Assembly: GCA_023436945.1 (NCBI GenBank)
Contig: JAEZHG010000160.1
Location: forward strand, 1 to 11,870
Direction: 5' to 3'
Origin: Pseudomonadota bacterium
GTDB taxonomy: Bacteria; Pseudomonadota; Alphaproteobacteria; Caulobacterales; Caulobacteraceae
Length of the DNA: 11,870 bases
Shown here: in pieces, positions 1-8,820 of the stretch
Layout: the number at the start of each line of letters is the position of its first letter
Numbering within the stretch: the stretch's first letter is position 1
Translations under genes and position numbers: made by a program
Notes under the pieces: model-generated
What the model saw: the letters and a program-made list of their open reading frames with translations, nothing else
The model's database searches: none
What the model was told of the DNA's origin: nothing

Positions 1-1
1 C

Positions 2-877
2 GACTGTTACGGCGGCACGCACCGCCTGCTTTGCGCCCGTGCACGCAAGGGCCATTTCCGCGTGGCCTTTGTGAACCAGAACGACAGCGCCGCGCTGGAT
101 GCCGCCCTTGCTGACGGGGCTAAGTTGGTACTGGTGGAAACCCCGTCGAACCCGCTGCTGCGTGTCACCGACATCGCAGACGTGGCCCGCCGCGCCCATG
201 CGGTTGGTGCCAAGGTGGTGGCCGACAACACCTTCCTGTCCCATGCCCTGCAAAACCCGCTGGCACTGGGGGCAGACATCGTTGTCCACTCAACCACCAA
301 ATACATCAACGGCCACTCCGACGTGGTCGGCGGCGCGGTGATTTCAGCCGATGCCGAGGTGCATCAGGAACTGGCATGGTGGGCCAACTGTCTGGGCGTG
401 ACCGGATCGCCGTTTGACGCCTATCAGACCCTGCGTGGTCTCCGTACCCTGTTCACCCGCATCGAGCGCCAGCAACAGACGGCCTCCAAGCTGGCCGCCG
501 TGCTGGAAGCCCACCCTGCCGTTAATGCCGTTCACTATCCGGGTCTGAAATCCCACTCAGGCCACGATCTCGCCGCCCGTCAACAGCGCGGTTTCGGCGC
601 AATGCTCAGCTTCGAGGTCATCGGCGGTACCGACGCCGTCTGTACCATCATAAACAATGTCGAGATCTTCACTCTGGCGGAATCGCTGGGCGGCGTTGAG
701 AGCCTGATTGCCCATCCGGCCACCATGACCCATGCCGCCATGACGCCGGAAACGCGCGTCACCGCTGGCATCACCGATGGTCTGGTGCGTGTCTCTGTGG
801 GTCTGGAACACGAGGACGACATCATCGCCGATCTGGTTCCGGCGCTAGACGCCCTGCTGGTCAGCCAAGCCGCCTGA
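2..877 (+). CDS. metB: Cystathionine gamma-synthase MetB, 5'-truncated by window edge
   Basis: This PLP enzyme of methionine biosynthesis condenses an activated homoserine (O-succinyl- or O-acetylhomoserine) with cysteine to give cystathionine, in the cytosol. The frame is open to the window edge and codes for 291 residues ending in TGA at 875-877. It begins at the conserved DCYGGTHRLL motif, so about 100 N-terminal residues of a roughly 385-residue family protein lie outside. The PLP-binding lysine is in STTKYINGHSD (codon 299-301). Other family blocks are VLVETPSNPLLRV, DNTFLSHALQNPLALGAD, LAWWANCLGVTG, GFGAMLSF, and SLGGVESLIAHPATMTHA near the C-terminus. From memory these blocks resemble E. 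coli MetB more than MetC or MetZ, but substrate choice in this family is hard to read from sequence. The GTG at 62 is an internal codon, not the start. The gene converges on the chemoreceptor gene and ends at a shared terminator. Confidence 0.93.
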   Translation, partial: DCYGGTHRLLCARARKGHFRVAFVNQNDSAALDAALADGAKLVLVETPSNPLLRVTDIADVARRAHAVGAKVVADNTFLSHALQNPLALGADIVVHSTTKYINGHSDVVGGAVISADAEVHQELAWWANCLGVTGSPFDAYQTLRGLRTLFTRIERQQQTASKLAAVLEAHPAVNAVHYPGLKSHSGHDLAARQQRGFGAMLSFEVIGGTDAVCTIINNVEIFTLAESLGGVESLIAHPATMTHAAMTPETRVTAGITDGLVRVSVGLEHEDDIIADLVPALDALLVSQAA

Positions 878-892
878 CCTTCCCTACCACCC

Positions 893-935
893 AAAAGAAA
901 AGCCCTCCGACCTACTGGCCGGAGGGCTTTTTTAT
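893..935. terminator. Bidirectional intrinsic terminator between metB and mcp
   Basis: A perfect 9-bp GC-rich stem, AGCCCTCCG (901-909) and CGGAGGGCT (920-928), encloses a 10-nt loop. An A-rich tract (893-900) lies on the left and a T tract (928-933) on the right. It therefore reads as hairpin plus U-run in both directions: 18 nt after the metB stop on the plus strand, and just after the chemoreceptor stop (951) on the minus strand. Confidence 0.93.
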
Positions 936-950
936 TGTTGGCTCAGAGAC

Positions 951-2750
951 TTAGGCCGCAAACTCGATCAAACGGTCGCGGTTGATCTGGAACTGGCGCA
1001 TCAGGCGATCCAGTTCGGCAGCATCCTGCGCCAGCGAGCGGCTGGCCGCGGTGGACTCTTCCACCATGGCAGCGTTCTGCTGGGTCACCTGATCCATCTG
1101 GGTGACGGCGACATTGACCTCGGCCAGACCGGTCGCCTGCTCACGCGAAGAGGCTTCGATCTCGACGGCGATGGAGGTAAGGCGGGTCACCTGATCGGCG
1201 ATGCGCTCCAGAGCGGCACCGGTCTGGTTCACCAGATCAACGCCTTGGCCAACTTGCTGGCTGGAGGCGTGGATCAGGGTCTTGATCTCCTTGGCGGCCT
1301 CTGCCGAGCGCTGGGCCAGTGCGCGCACTTCGGATGCCACCACGGCAAAGCCGCGACCTGCATCACCCGCACGGGCGGCCTCAACGCCAGCATTCAGCGC
1401 CAGCAGGTTGGTCTGGAAGGCGATCTCGTCGATCACGCCAATGATAGCACCGATCTGGTTCGAGGATTCCTCGATCTGACCCATGGCCGAGACGGCGCGG
1501 TTAACGACAGTCTGGCCTTCCTTTGCATAGTTCTGCGACGAGCGAACCATGCTGCCGGCTTCCAGAGCGCCCTCGGCCGAACGGGCCACGGTGGCGGTGA
1601 TCTGTTCAACCGCGGCGGCGGTTTCCTCTAGCGAGGCCGCCTGCTGCTCGGTACGGCGCGACAGGTCATCAGAGGCTTCACTGATCTGATGCGCGGCGGC
1701 ACCGATTGCGGAAGTACGGTCCATGATGATGGAGACCGCCGATTCCAGCTTCTCGGCGGCAGCATTGAAGTTGTCTTTCAGCGGCTGTGCCTTGGCATGA
1801 ACCTCGGTAATGATGCGATGGCCAAGGTTACCGGAAGCCAGAGCTTCCAGACCCACACCGACGGCACCGATAGCAATACCGTCAAGGCGAGCCATTTCCG
1901 CATTCTCGTCCTCGTGACGCTTGCGTTCCTGTTCGGCAAGCTCGCGGGCCTTGGCCGCCTCGCCTTCCAGTCGCTTGTTCTCGACGGCCTGTTCCTTGAA
2001 AGTCAGGACGGCATTGGCCATCTGGCCAACCTCATCCTTGCGGCCCACAGCCGGAACGATGACTTCAAGGTCACCGTGGGCCAGACGATCCATAGCGCGG
2101 GTCATGGCCACAACCGGCTTGGACAGGCCGTTGGTCAGCCAGATCGCCGAGAATATCGCGATGATGAAGGCGGTCAGACCACCGACCACAAACGCAATAT
2201 AGGCCTGACGATAGGCTGCGGCGCGGCGTGCGTCGCTTTGAACGGTCATTTCATCCAGCGCGTTCAGGATCTTGCGACCAGTCTGGTTCACTTCCTGAAT
2301 TTCCGGAGAGCCGCGAGAGCTGAGACGGTTCAGAACCTCTTCGCGCTGGGCCGGATCGACGGCGCGACCCATCATGGCGATCAGGTCATGATCGACCTTT
2401 TCACCGACGCTGCTCAGGATCATCTGCTCATCCTTGAACATATGATCCACGTCAGCAGCGGCCAGCCCGACCACACCCTTGCGGTAGTTCTCGGAGTGCT
2501 GGTCGTACATCTCGCGGAACTCTGGCTTTTGCGTCGCCACAAAGGCGCGCATGGCCATCTGCTTGTTCAGCAGCGCGACGTGAACGTCGGTGATAGCAGC
2601 GGTGACATTACGGGTTTTGAGGTCGTCGGTCTGGGCTTGGTGGATGCCGATAACGGCCCACAAAACAACCAGGGTCGCGACCCCGCACGCTGCAATCACA
2701 GCGGCAAAGGAAAGTACCAATTTCTTTGGTACGGACAAATCTTGAAGCAC
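951..2750 (-). CDS. Methyl-accepting chemotaxis protein (McpA-like), copy 1
   Basis: Transmembrane chemoreceptor that passes a periplasmic signal to CheA/CheW at the cytoplasmic tip. It has 599 residues from the chosen GTG. Order: TM1 about 11-34, periplasmic helical sensor about 35-183 (CHASE3-like, with [15 protein letters not shown] at 64-78), TM2 about 184-205, HAMP about 207-260, a charged coiled coil, a second HAMP about 288-340, then the MCP signalling domain. [13 protein letters not shown] (368-380) is a likely methylation helix, and [17 protein letters not shown] (446-462) is the receptor/CheW tip. The protein ends EFAA and has no NWETF-type CheR tether. Start: the GTG opens [10 protein letters not shown], the first block shared with the upstream paralog, where GTG is also conserved. 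A TTG at 2792 with GGGGAG 6 nt before it (2799-2804) is a real alternative and would add 14 residues. The ligand is unknown. Confidence 0.93.
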   Translation of the reverse strand: MLQDLSVPKKLVLSFAAVIAACGVATLVVLWAVIGIHQAQTDDLKTRNVTAAITDVHVALLNKQMAMRAFVATQKPEFREMYDQHSENYRKGVVGLAAADVDHMFKDEQMILSSVGEKVDHDLIAMMGRAVDPAQREEVLNRLSSRGSPEIQEVNQTGRKILNALDEMTVQSDARRAAAYRQAYIAFVVGGLTAFIIAIFSAIWLTNGLSKPVVAMTRAMDRLAHGDLEVIVPAVGRKDEVGQMANAVLTFKEQAVENKRLEGEAAKARELAEQERKRHEDENAEMARLDGIAIGAVGVGLEALASGNLGHRIITEVHAKAQPLKDNFNAAAEKLESAVSIIMDRTSAIGAAAHQISEASDDLSRRTEQQAASLEETAAAVEQITATVARSAEGALEAGSMVRSSQNYAKEGQTVVNRAVSAMGQIEESSNQIGAIIGVIDEIAFQTNLLALNAGVEAARAGDAGRGFAVVASEVRALAQRSAEAAKEIKTLIHASSQQVGQGVDLVNQTGAALERIADQVTRLTSIAVEIEASSREQATGLAEVNVAVTQMDQVTQQNAAMVEESTAASRSLAQDAAELDRLMRQFQINRDRLIEFAA

Positions 2751-2811
2751 GGGGGAGATACTCGAGATACGCAATACGAACTGCGTCCTCAACTAGAGCT
2801 CCCCGCTATAC

Positions 2812-2845
2812 CAAAGCTTAGCAGTAGCTTGCGGGAATCTACGTA
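2812..2845 (-). promoter_or_regulatory. Promoter-like element of chemoreceptor copy 1
   Basis: On the minus strand TACGTA (2840-2845) is followed by 17 nt and then GCTAAGCTTTG (2812-2822). The identical pair with identical spacing lies upstream of the second chemoreceptor gene. GCTA resembles the -10 core of the Caulobacter housekeeping promoter consensus (GCTANAWC), but TACGTA is not a standard -35. A GANTC site, the target of the CcrM methylase, sits in the spacer at 2835-2839. From the element to the GTG start is 62 nt. Promoter function is inferred. Confidence 0.55.
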
Positions 2846-2867
2846 TGCGTGCGTTGGGCTAACACTA

Positions 2868-4715
2868 CTACGCCGCAGCGAACTGGATGGTTTGGCCGTG
2901 GGCGTATCGGGAAGACTGGCTCTCCTGACCGCGAGACACGTCTGAAGACGTGCGGAACTGGCGCATCAAGCGGTCCAGTTCGAGCGCGTCCTGTGCCAGC
3001 GAGCGGCTGGCCGCGGTAGATTCCTCAACCATGGCCGCGTTCTGCTGGGTCATGTGATCCATCTGGCTGACAGCCGCATTGACTTCAGACAAGCCCAGAG
3101 ACTGTTCGCGCCCTGCAATCTCGGCAGCCGCAGCCAGTTCAGTCACCTTGGTGATCTGGGTGGCGATTTCGGACAGCGCCTTGCCGCTACGGGCCACCAG
3201 ATCAACGCCTTCCTCGACGTGACTGCTGGATGTTTTGATCAGTCCCTTGATCTCGCGCGCCGCATCGGCAGAGCGCTGCGCAAGGGCACGGACTTCCGAA
3301 GCTACGACCGCAAAACCACGGCCCGCATCACCCGCACGGGCGGCTTCAACGCCAGCGTTCAGCGCCAGCAGATTGGTCTGGAAGGCGATTTCGTCGATCA
3401 CACCGATGATGGCACCGATCTGGTTCGAGGATTCTTCAATCTTGCCCATGGCATCGACCGCGCGACCCACAACATCCTGACCATCACGGGCCATATGATG
3501 GGCCTCTCGCACCACATTGCCTGTCTGTTTTGCACCCTCGGCAGCCGTGGCAACGGTGATGCTGATCTCTTCGACCGCCGCGGCGGTTTCTTCCAGCGAA
3601 GCCGCCTGACGCTCGGTGCGCAGCGACAGTTCGTCCGCGGCCGTGCTGACCTGCTGGGCGGCCGCCCCGATAGCTGATGCGCGCTCGACGATCTGGCTGA
3701 CAGTGCCTTCCAGACGTTCGGCTGCGGCGTTGAAATCGTCTTTCAGCTTCTGGGCCTTGTCGTGCACCTCGATGGTCACGCGATGCGACAGGTCACCCGT
3801 TGCCAGTGCCGACAGTCCCTCGCCCACAGCGGTAATCGCAATCAGGTCCAGACGGGCCAGTTCGGCAGCCTCTGCGGCGCTGCGCTGGCGCTCCCTCTCG
3901 GCCTGTTCGCGGGCAGCGGCAGCGTCGGCTTCAAGGCGGGCATTCTCGTTGGCCTGATCGCGGAAGGTCATGACCGCACCGGCCATGGCACCGATCTCGT
4001 CACCGCGACCGATGGCTGGAATCTGCACCTCGGTTTCACCCTTGGCCAGACGGGTCATCACACGGGTCATGGCCACAACAGGTTTGGACAGTGCATTGGT
4101 CAGCCAGAAGGCCGAGGCTATGGCCACCACAAAGGCCAGCAGCCCACCAACGGCAAAGGCCGTGTAGGCACTGGCATAGGCGGCTTCGCGGCGTTCGCGG
4201 TTCTTGATGCCCGCTTCCTTCAGCGTCCGCTGGATTTGGCCCAGCGCGGTTTGCATGTTGCGGATGTTCTCGCTGCCGGTCACGCCAAAGACCGCCATCA
4301 TGTTCGCCCGCTCGACCGGATCATCAGCGCGGCTGATCATACGCTTCAGGTCGCTGGTGTTCTTTTGCGTCGCTTCGCTCAGGACCTTGAACTCGTCCTT
4401 GAAGGCACCGTCGATGTCTGCCGAGGCGAAGTGGGTCAGGCCTTCGCTGACGCCCTGGGTGTGGCTCTCGAAGGCGCTCAGGAACTCCGGCTTCTGGTTC
4501 ACCACAAAGCCGCGCATGCTCATCTGCTGGCTCAGAATTGCAAACTGCAACTCATAGATGGCGTCATTGATGTCTCTGGAAACCTCGTCCGCAGTCTGGG
4601 CCTTGTGGATGGCCATGACAGCCCAAAGTACCACCATCGTGGCCAGACCACAGGCCGCAATCACCGTCGTGAACGACAGCGTCAGTTTCTTCGGCACAGA
4701 CAGATTTTGAAGCAC
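2868..4715 (-). CDS. Methyl-accepting chemotaxis protein (McpA-like), copy 2
   Basis: Tandem paralog of the preceding chemoreceptor, 615 residues from the chosen GTG, with the same architecture: TM1, CHASE3-like periplasmic helical region (QMSMRGFVVNQKPEF block), TM2 followed by [10 protein letters not shown], two HAMP units, methylation helix [13 protein letters not shown], and the signalling tip with [18 protein letters not shown]. Identity to copy 1 is strong from TM2 onward and at the tip; the periplasmic part is much more divergent, so ligand or partner specificity probably differs. The C-terminus carries an extra linker of about 18 residues (Ser/Gln-rich) before ending QFAAA. Start: GTG at 4715 (VLQNLSVPKK) matches copy 1. 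GTG 4727 would add 4 residues. The longest frame begins at TTG 4778, but that TTG lies inside the shared promoter-like element, so it is unlikely. No terminator is visible between this gene and the permease gene upstream, so some read-through is possible. Confidence 0.93.
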   Translation of the reverse strand: MLQNLSVPKKLTLSFTTVIAACGLATMVVLWAVMAIHKAQTADEVSRDINDAIYELQFAILSQQMSMRGFVVNQKPEFLSAFESHTQGVSEGLTHFASADIDGAFKDEFKVLSEATQKNTSDLKRMISRADDPVERANMMAVFGVTGSENIRNMQTALGQIQRTLKEAGIKNRERREAAYASAYTAFAVGGLLAFVVAIASAFWLTNALSKPVVAMTRVMTRLAKGETEVQIPAIGRGDEIGAMAGAVMTFRDQANENARLEADAAAAREQAERERQRSAAEAAELARLDLIAITAVGEGLSALATGDLSHRVTIEVHDKAQKLKDDFNAAAERLEGTVSQIVERASAIGAAAQQVSTAADELSLRTERQAASLEETAAAVEEISITVATAAEGAKQTGNVVREAHHMARDGQDVVGRAVDAMGKIEESSNQIGAIIGVIDEIAFQTNLLALNAGVEAARAGDAGRGFAVVASEVRALAQRSADAAREIKGLIKTSSSHVEEGVDLVARSGKALSEIATQITKVTELAAAAEIAGREQSLGLSEVNAAVSQMDHMTQQNAAMVEESTAASRSLAQDALELDRLMRQFRTSSDVSRGQESQSSRYAHGQTIQFAAA

Positions 4716-4775
4716 GCAGTTACTCACAAAAGCGCCACATTTCAGAGACCTGCTGTTAGGCCAACGATGCTTTTG

Positions 4776-4809
4776 CAAAGCTTAGCTATAAGATACGTAA
4801 TTATACGTA
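4776..4809 (-). promoter_or_regulatory. Promoter-like element of chemoreceptor copy 2
   Basis: On the minus strand TACGTA (4804-4809) is followed by 17 nt and then GCTAAGCTTTG (4776-4786), exactly as upstream of copy 1. The distance to the GTG start is 61 nt, against 62 in copy 1. The surroundings (about 4776-4822) are strikingly AT-rich for this window. A second TACGTA (4794-4799) falls inside the 17-nt spacer. Promoter function is inferred from this conservation and position. Confidence 0.58.
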
Positions 4810-4810
4810 T
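4793..4810. repeat. Short inverted repeat ATACGTA-ATTA-TACGTAT
   Basis: Two 7-bp arms, ATACGTA (4793-4799) and TACGTAT (4804-4810), are exact reverse complements 4 bp apart. Since TACGTA is itself a palindrome, they also form a direct repeat with a 10-bp period, about one helical turn. It overlaps the promoter-like element of chemoreceptor copy 2 and begins 8 bp from the permease stop codon. It could be a regulator binding site; copy 1 has only one TACGTA. Confidence 0.5.
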
Positions 4811-4817
4811 TTGGAAA

Positions 4818-5642
4818 TTATAGTGCCTTAACGACCACCAATGCCGCCGTTATCAACAGATAGACGGCAAAGGCGCGTCGCAGCATTTTACGGTCCAGTC
4901 TGTGGGCCAGCCTTGCGCCATAGGGCGCGGTCCATGCTGTTAACAATCCCATGATGATGGCGGCAGGAACGTTCACATAGCCGAGCGTCAAAGGCGGAAC
5001 ACCGCTGGCTCCCCAGCCGAACACCACATAGCCCAGAGACGCCGCCGCGCCGATGGCCAGACCGAAGCCTGAGGATGTGGCCACCGCCTGATGAATCGGA
5101 CGGCCGCACAGGGTCATGGTCAGGCCGCCAAAACTGCCTCCGCCAATGCCCATCATGGCGCTGAGCACACCGATGATGCTGGCCGTGATGCGTCGGCCCC
5201 ATCCGGTCGGCAGGTCTTTGCGAAGGGTAATCCGCTCGGGCAGCAGGCCCATCTGCGCAGCAATAAGAATGAGGCAGACGCCGTAAACAATCGCCAGCGC
5301 CGACATGGGCGATCCGCCCGCGATGAAGGCACCCGCCAGTCCGCCCAGCGCAACCCACGGCGTCCATGTCTTGAGCACCATCTCGTCCACCGCGCCATGT
5401 TTGCGGTGGGTGGATAGAGAGCGCAGCGAGGTCGCTACGATGGTCAGCAAACTGGTGCCGATGGCGACGTGCAGATTGTGCTCGCCGCCCACGCCCAGAA
5501 CGCTGAACGCATAGAACAGGGCGGGCACCAGAACCGTGCCGCCCCCCACGCCAAACAGCCCGCCGATCAATCCGGCAATGGCTCCGGCCCCGATCAGGGC
5601 CACAAACATCATCACCAGATCAGCAAAGGGCAAGGCGGTCAT
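4818..5642 (-). CDS. TauE/SafE-family membrane permease (probable sulfite/organosulfonate exporter)
   Basis: A 274-residue, very hydrophobic inner-membrane protein with about eight predicted membrane segments and no signal peptide. The family hallmark, a duplicated glycine-rich helix-loop, is visible twice: GLIGGLFGVGGG (24-35) in the first half and GVLSAMMGIGGG (158-169) in the second. This marks the TauE/SafE (DUF81) fold of two inverted repeats, and the length is typical. Characterised members move sulfite, sulfoacetate or related small anions, but most are untested. No sulfur-metabolism gene is adjacent (metB is several genes away and opposite), so the substrate is left open. The ATG start overlaps the dusA stop as ATGA, implying translational coupling and a shared transcript. 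The stop at 4818-4820 is followed closely by the chemoreceptor promoter-like element, without an obvious intrinsic terminator. Confidence 0.9.
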   Translation of the reverse strand: MTALPFADLVMMFVALIGAGAIAGLIGGLFGVGGGTVLVPALFYAFSVLGVGGEHNLHVAIGTSLLTIVATSLRSLSTHRKHGAVDEMVLKTWTPWVALGGLAGAFIAGGSPMSALAIVYGVCLILIAAQMGLLPERITLRKDLPTGWGRRITASIIGVLSAMMGIGGGSFGGLTMTLCGRPIHQAVATSSGFGLAIGAAASLGYVVFGWGASGVPPLTLGYVNVPAAIIMGLLTAWTAPYGARLAHRLDRKMLRRAFAVYLLITAALVVVKAL

Positions 5643-6661
5643 GCGGCGTCGTCATCCTGTTGGCGGCGGGCCTCGGCCTCGCGGACGGCATCGATAGCGC
5701 GGTCCAGAACCTCAAGACCGGCACCGGCCTTAACACCCTCGACCGTCAGGATGCGGCGGAAGGCACGCGCGCCCGGACGACCATGCATCGAGCCCAGCAT
5801 GTGACGGGTCATGGCCACAAGGTTGATGCCACGCTCAAGCTGGCTGGCGATATAGGGCTTATAGGCTTCCAGCGCGTCGAAGATGTCTGTGTCTTCCACC
5901 GCCTCGCCATAGATAAGGCGGTCGGCCTGACCCAACAGCGACGGCTCGTGATAGGCGGCACGGCCAATCATCACCCCGTCCAGCGCCACACCGTCATAGG
6001 GCTGAAGCAGTTCAAGCGCCTGTTCAAGGCTGGCGATACCGCCATTGATGCCGATGGTCAGGTGCGGGCGCTCCTTCTTGAGGCGCTTCACCAGATCGTA
6101 ATCCAGCGGAGGAATGTCGCGGTTTTCCTTGGGCGACAGACCCTTCAGCCACGCCTTGCGGGCATGGACGGTGAAGTCCTTGATGCCGACAGCGGCACAG
6201 GCATCGACCGTGGCAAACAAGCTCTCCTTCGGATCCTGCTCGTCCACGCCGATGCGGCATTTAACGGTCGCGGGAACCGAGACGGCTTCCTTGATGGCCG
6301 CCATACATTCGGCCACCAGTTCCGGCTCTTTCATCAGGCAGGCACCGAAGCGGCCCGACTGGACGCGGTCCGACGGGCAGCCGACGTTCAGGTTGATCTC
6401 GTCATAGCCATAACGCTCGCCAACCTTGGCGGCCTCGGCTAACTGCTTGGGATCAGAGCCACCCAGTTGCAGCGAGATCGGGTGCTCCGCATCCGAGAAA
6501 CCCAGCAGGTAATCCTGATCGCCATGCAGCACTGCCGGAGCCGTGCCCATCTCCGTATAGAGCAGGGTCCGGCGCGACAGCGTGCGGTGGAACGCACGGC
6601 AGTGTCGGTCGGTCCAGTCCATCATCGGGGCAACGGACAGTCTGTGGGCGGGATGCGTCAT
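5639..6661 (-). CDS. dusA: tRNA-dihydrouridine(20/20a) synthase DusA
   Basis: FMN-dependent, NADPH-using enzyme that reduces uridine to dihydrouridine at positions 20/20a of the tRNA D-loop, in the cytosol. The protein has 340 residues, normal for DusA. A TIM-barrel with flavin site begins at SVAPMMDWTDRHCRAFHR (9-26). YTEMGTA (35-41), LQLGGSDP (64-71) and NLNVGCPSDRVQSGRFGACLM (90-110) follow; the catalytic Cys is C108 in GACLM. VHARKAWLKGLSPKENR and the phosphate-binding GINGGI and MIGRAAY blocks come next. The C-terminal helical domain carries MTRHMLGSMHGRPGARAFRRIL, which separates DusA from DusB and DusC. It starts at ATG 6659-6661 with only a weak SD-like AGAG upstream. The stop overlaps the permease start by 4 nt. 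A strong inverted repeat (6685-6723) lies in the leader, downstream of thiC. Confidence 0.96.
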   Translation of the reverse strand: MTHPAHRLSVAPMMDWTDRHCRAFHRTLSRRTLLYTEMGTAPAVLHGDQDYLLGFSDAEHPISLQLGGSDPKQLAEAAKVGERYGYDEINLNVGCPSDRVQSGRFGACLMKEPELVAECMAAIKEAVSVPATVKCRIGVDEQDPKESLFATVDACAAVGIKDFTVHARKAWLKGLSPKENRDIPPLDYDLVKRLKKERPHLTIGINGGIASLEQALELLQPYDGVALDGVMIGRAAYHEPSLLGQADRLIYGEAVEDTDIFDALEAYKPYIASQLERGINLVAMTRHMLGSMHGRPGARAFRRILTVEGVKAGAGLEVLDRAIDAVREAEARRQQDDDAA

Positions 6662-6684
6662 AAGGCTCTGGATACGGATACGGG

Positions 6685-6723
6685 GGTTACGGCGACCCTA
6701 TACGCGACAGCATCGCCGTAACC
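6685..6723. repeat. Perfect 11-bp inverted repeat in the thiC-dusA gap
   Basis: GGTTACGGCGA (6685-6695) and TCGCCGTAACC (6713-6723) are exact reverse complements around a 17-nt loop. It lies 22 nt after the thiC stop and 23 nt before the dusA ATG. No T-run follows in either direction, so it is not a classic intrinsic terminator. It could be a thiC mRNA 3'-end stabiliser, part of a weak or Rho-assisted terminator, or a leader hairpin or operator for dusA. A short tandem repeat (GGATAC twice, 6670-6681) lies between it and dusA. Confidence 0.75.
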
Positions 6724-6745
6724 AAGTGAGCCCTTAGACTAGGCC

Positions 6746-8758
<2,013 letters not shown>

Positions 8759-8765
8759 AGGCCTG

Positions 8766-8795
8766 ATGTGTGGGACAGATTGCCCGCACTGTCAA
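8766..8795 (-). promoter_or_regulatory. Candidate thiC promoter, -35 TTGACA
   Basis: A perfect TTGACA (8790-8795, minus strand) lies about 32 nt before the 5' end of the TPP aptamer, so transcription would begin right at the aptamer. That fits a short riboswitch leader. The -10 is poor: only CACACA/ACACAT at 8766-8772 with 17-18 nt spacing. The TTGACA also falls in the loop of a CCCGC/GCGGG inverted repeat (8781-8799). The assignment rests on position and the -35. Confidence 0.4.
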
Positions 8796-8799
8796 CGCG
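8781..8799 (-). repeat. Small inverted repeat CCCGC/GCGGG after regA
   Basis: CCCGC (8795-8799) and GCGGG (8781-8785) on the minus strand form a 5-bp GC stem with a 9-nt loop, 21 nt beyond the regA stop. No clear T-run follows, only CAATCTGTCCC, so it is at best a weak terminator for the cyo-regBA operon. It overlaps the TTGACA candidate of thiC. Confidence 0.35.
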
Positions 8800-8820
8800 G
8801 GTATGCGAACGCGGATCGCC

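Noticed and set aside
893..950. Small RNA or attachment site in the metB-mcp gap.
   Set aside because: The bidirectional terminator explains nearly all of this gap.
1270..1480. Recent gene conversion between the two chemoreceptor tip regions (with 3230-3440).
   Set aside because: Protein identity is very high, but many synonymous differences are spread through the segment, so purifying selection explains it.
1689..2945. 418-codon open frame on the plus strand opposite chemoreceptor copy 1.
   Set aside because: It is antisense to a clear MCP gene, His/Gly-rich with no recognisable domain, and extends into copy 2; a GC-biased shadow frame. The same applies to 3762-4823 opposite copy 2.
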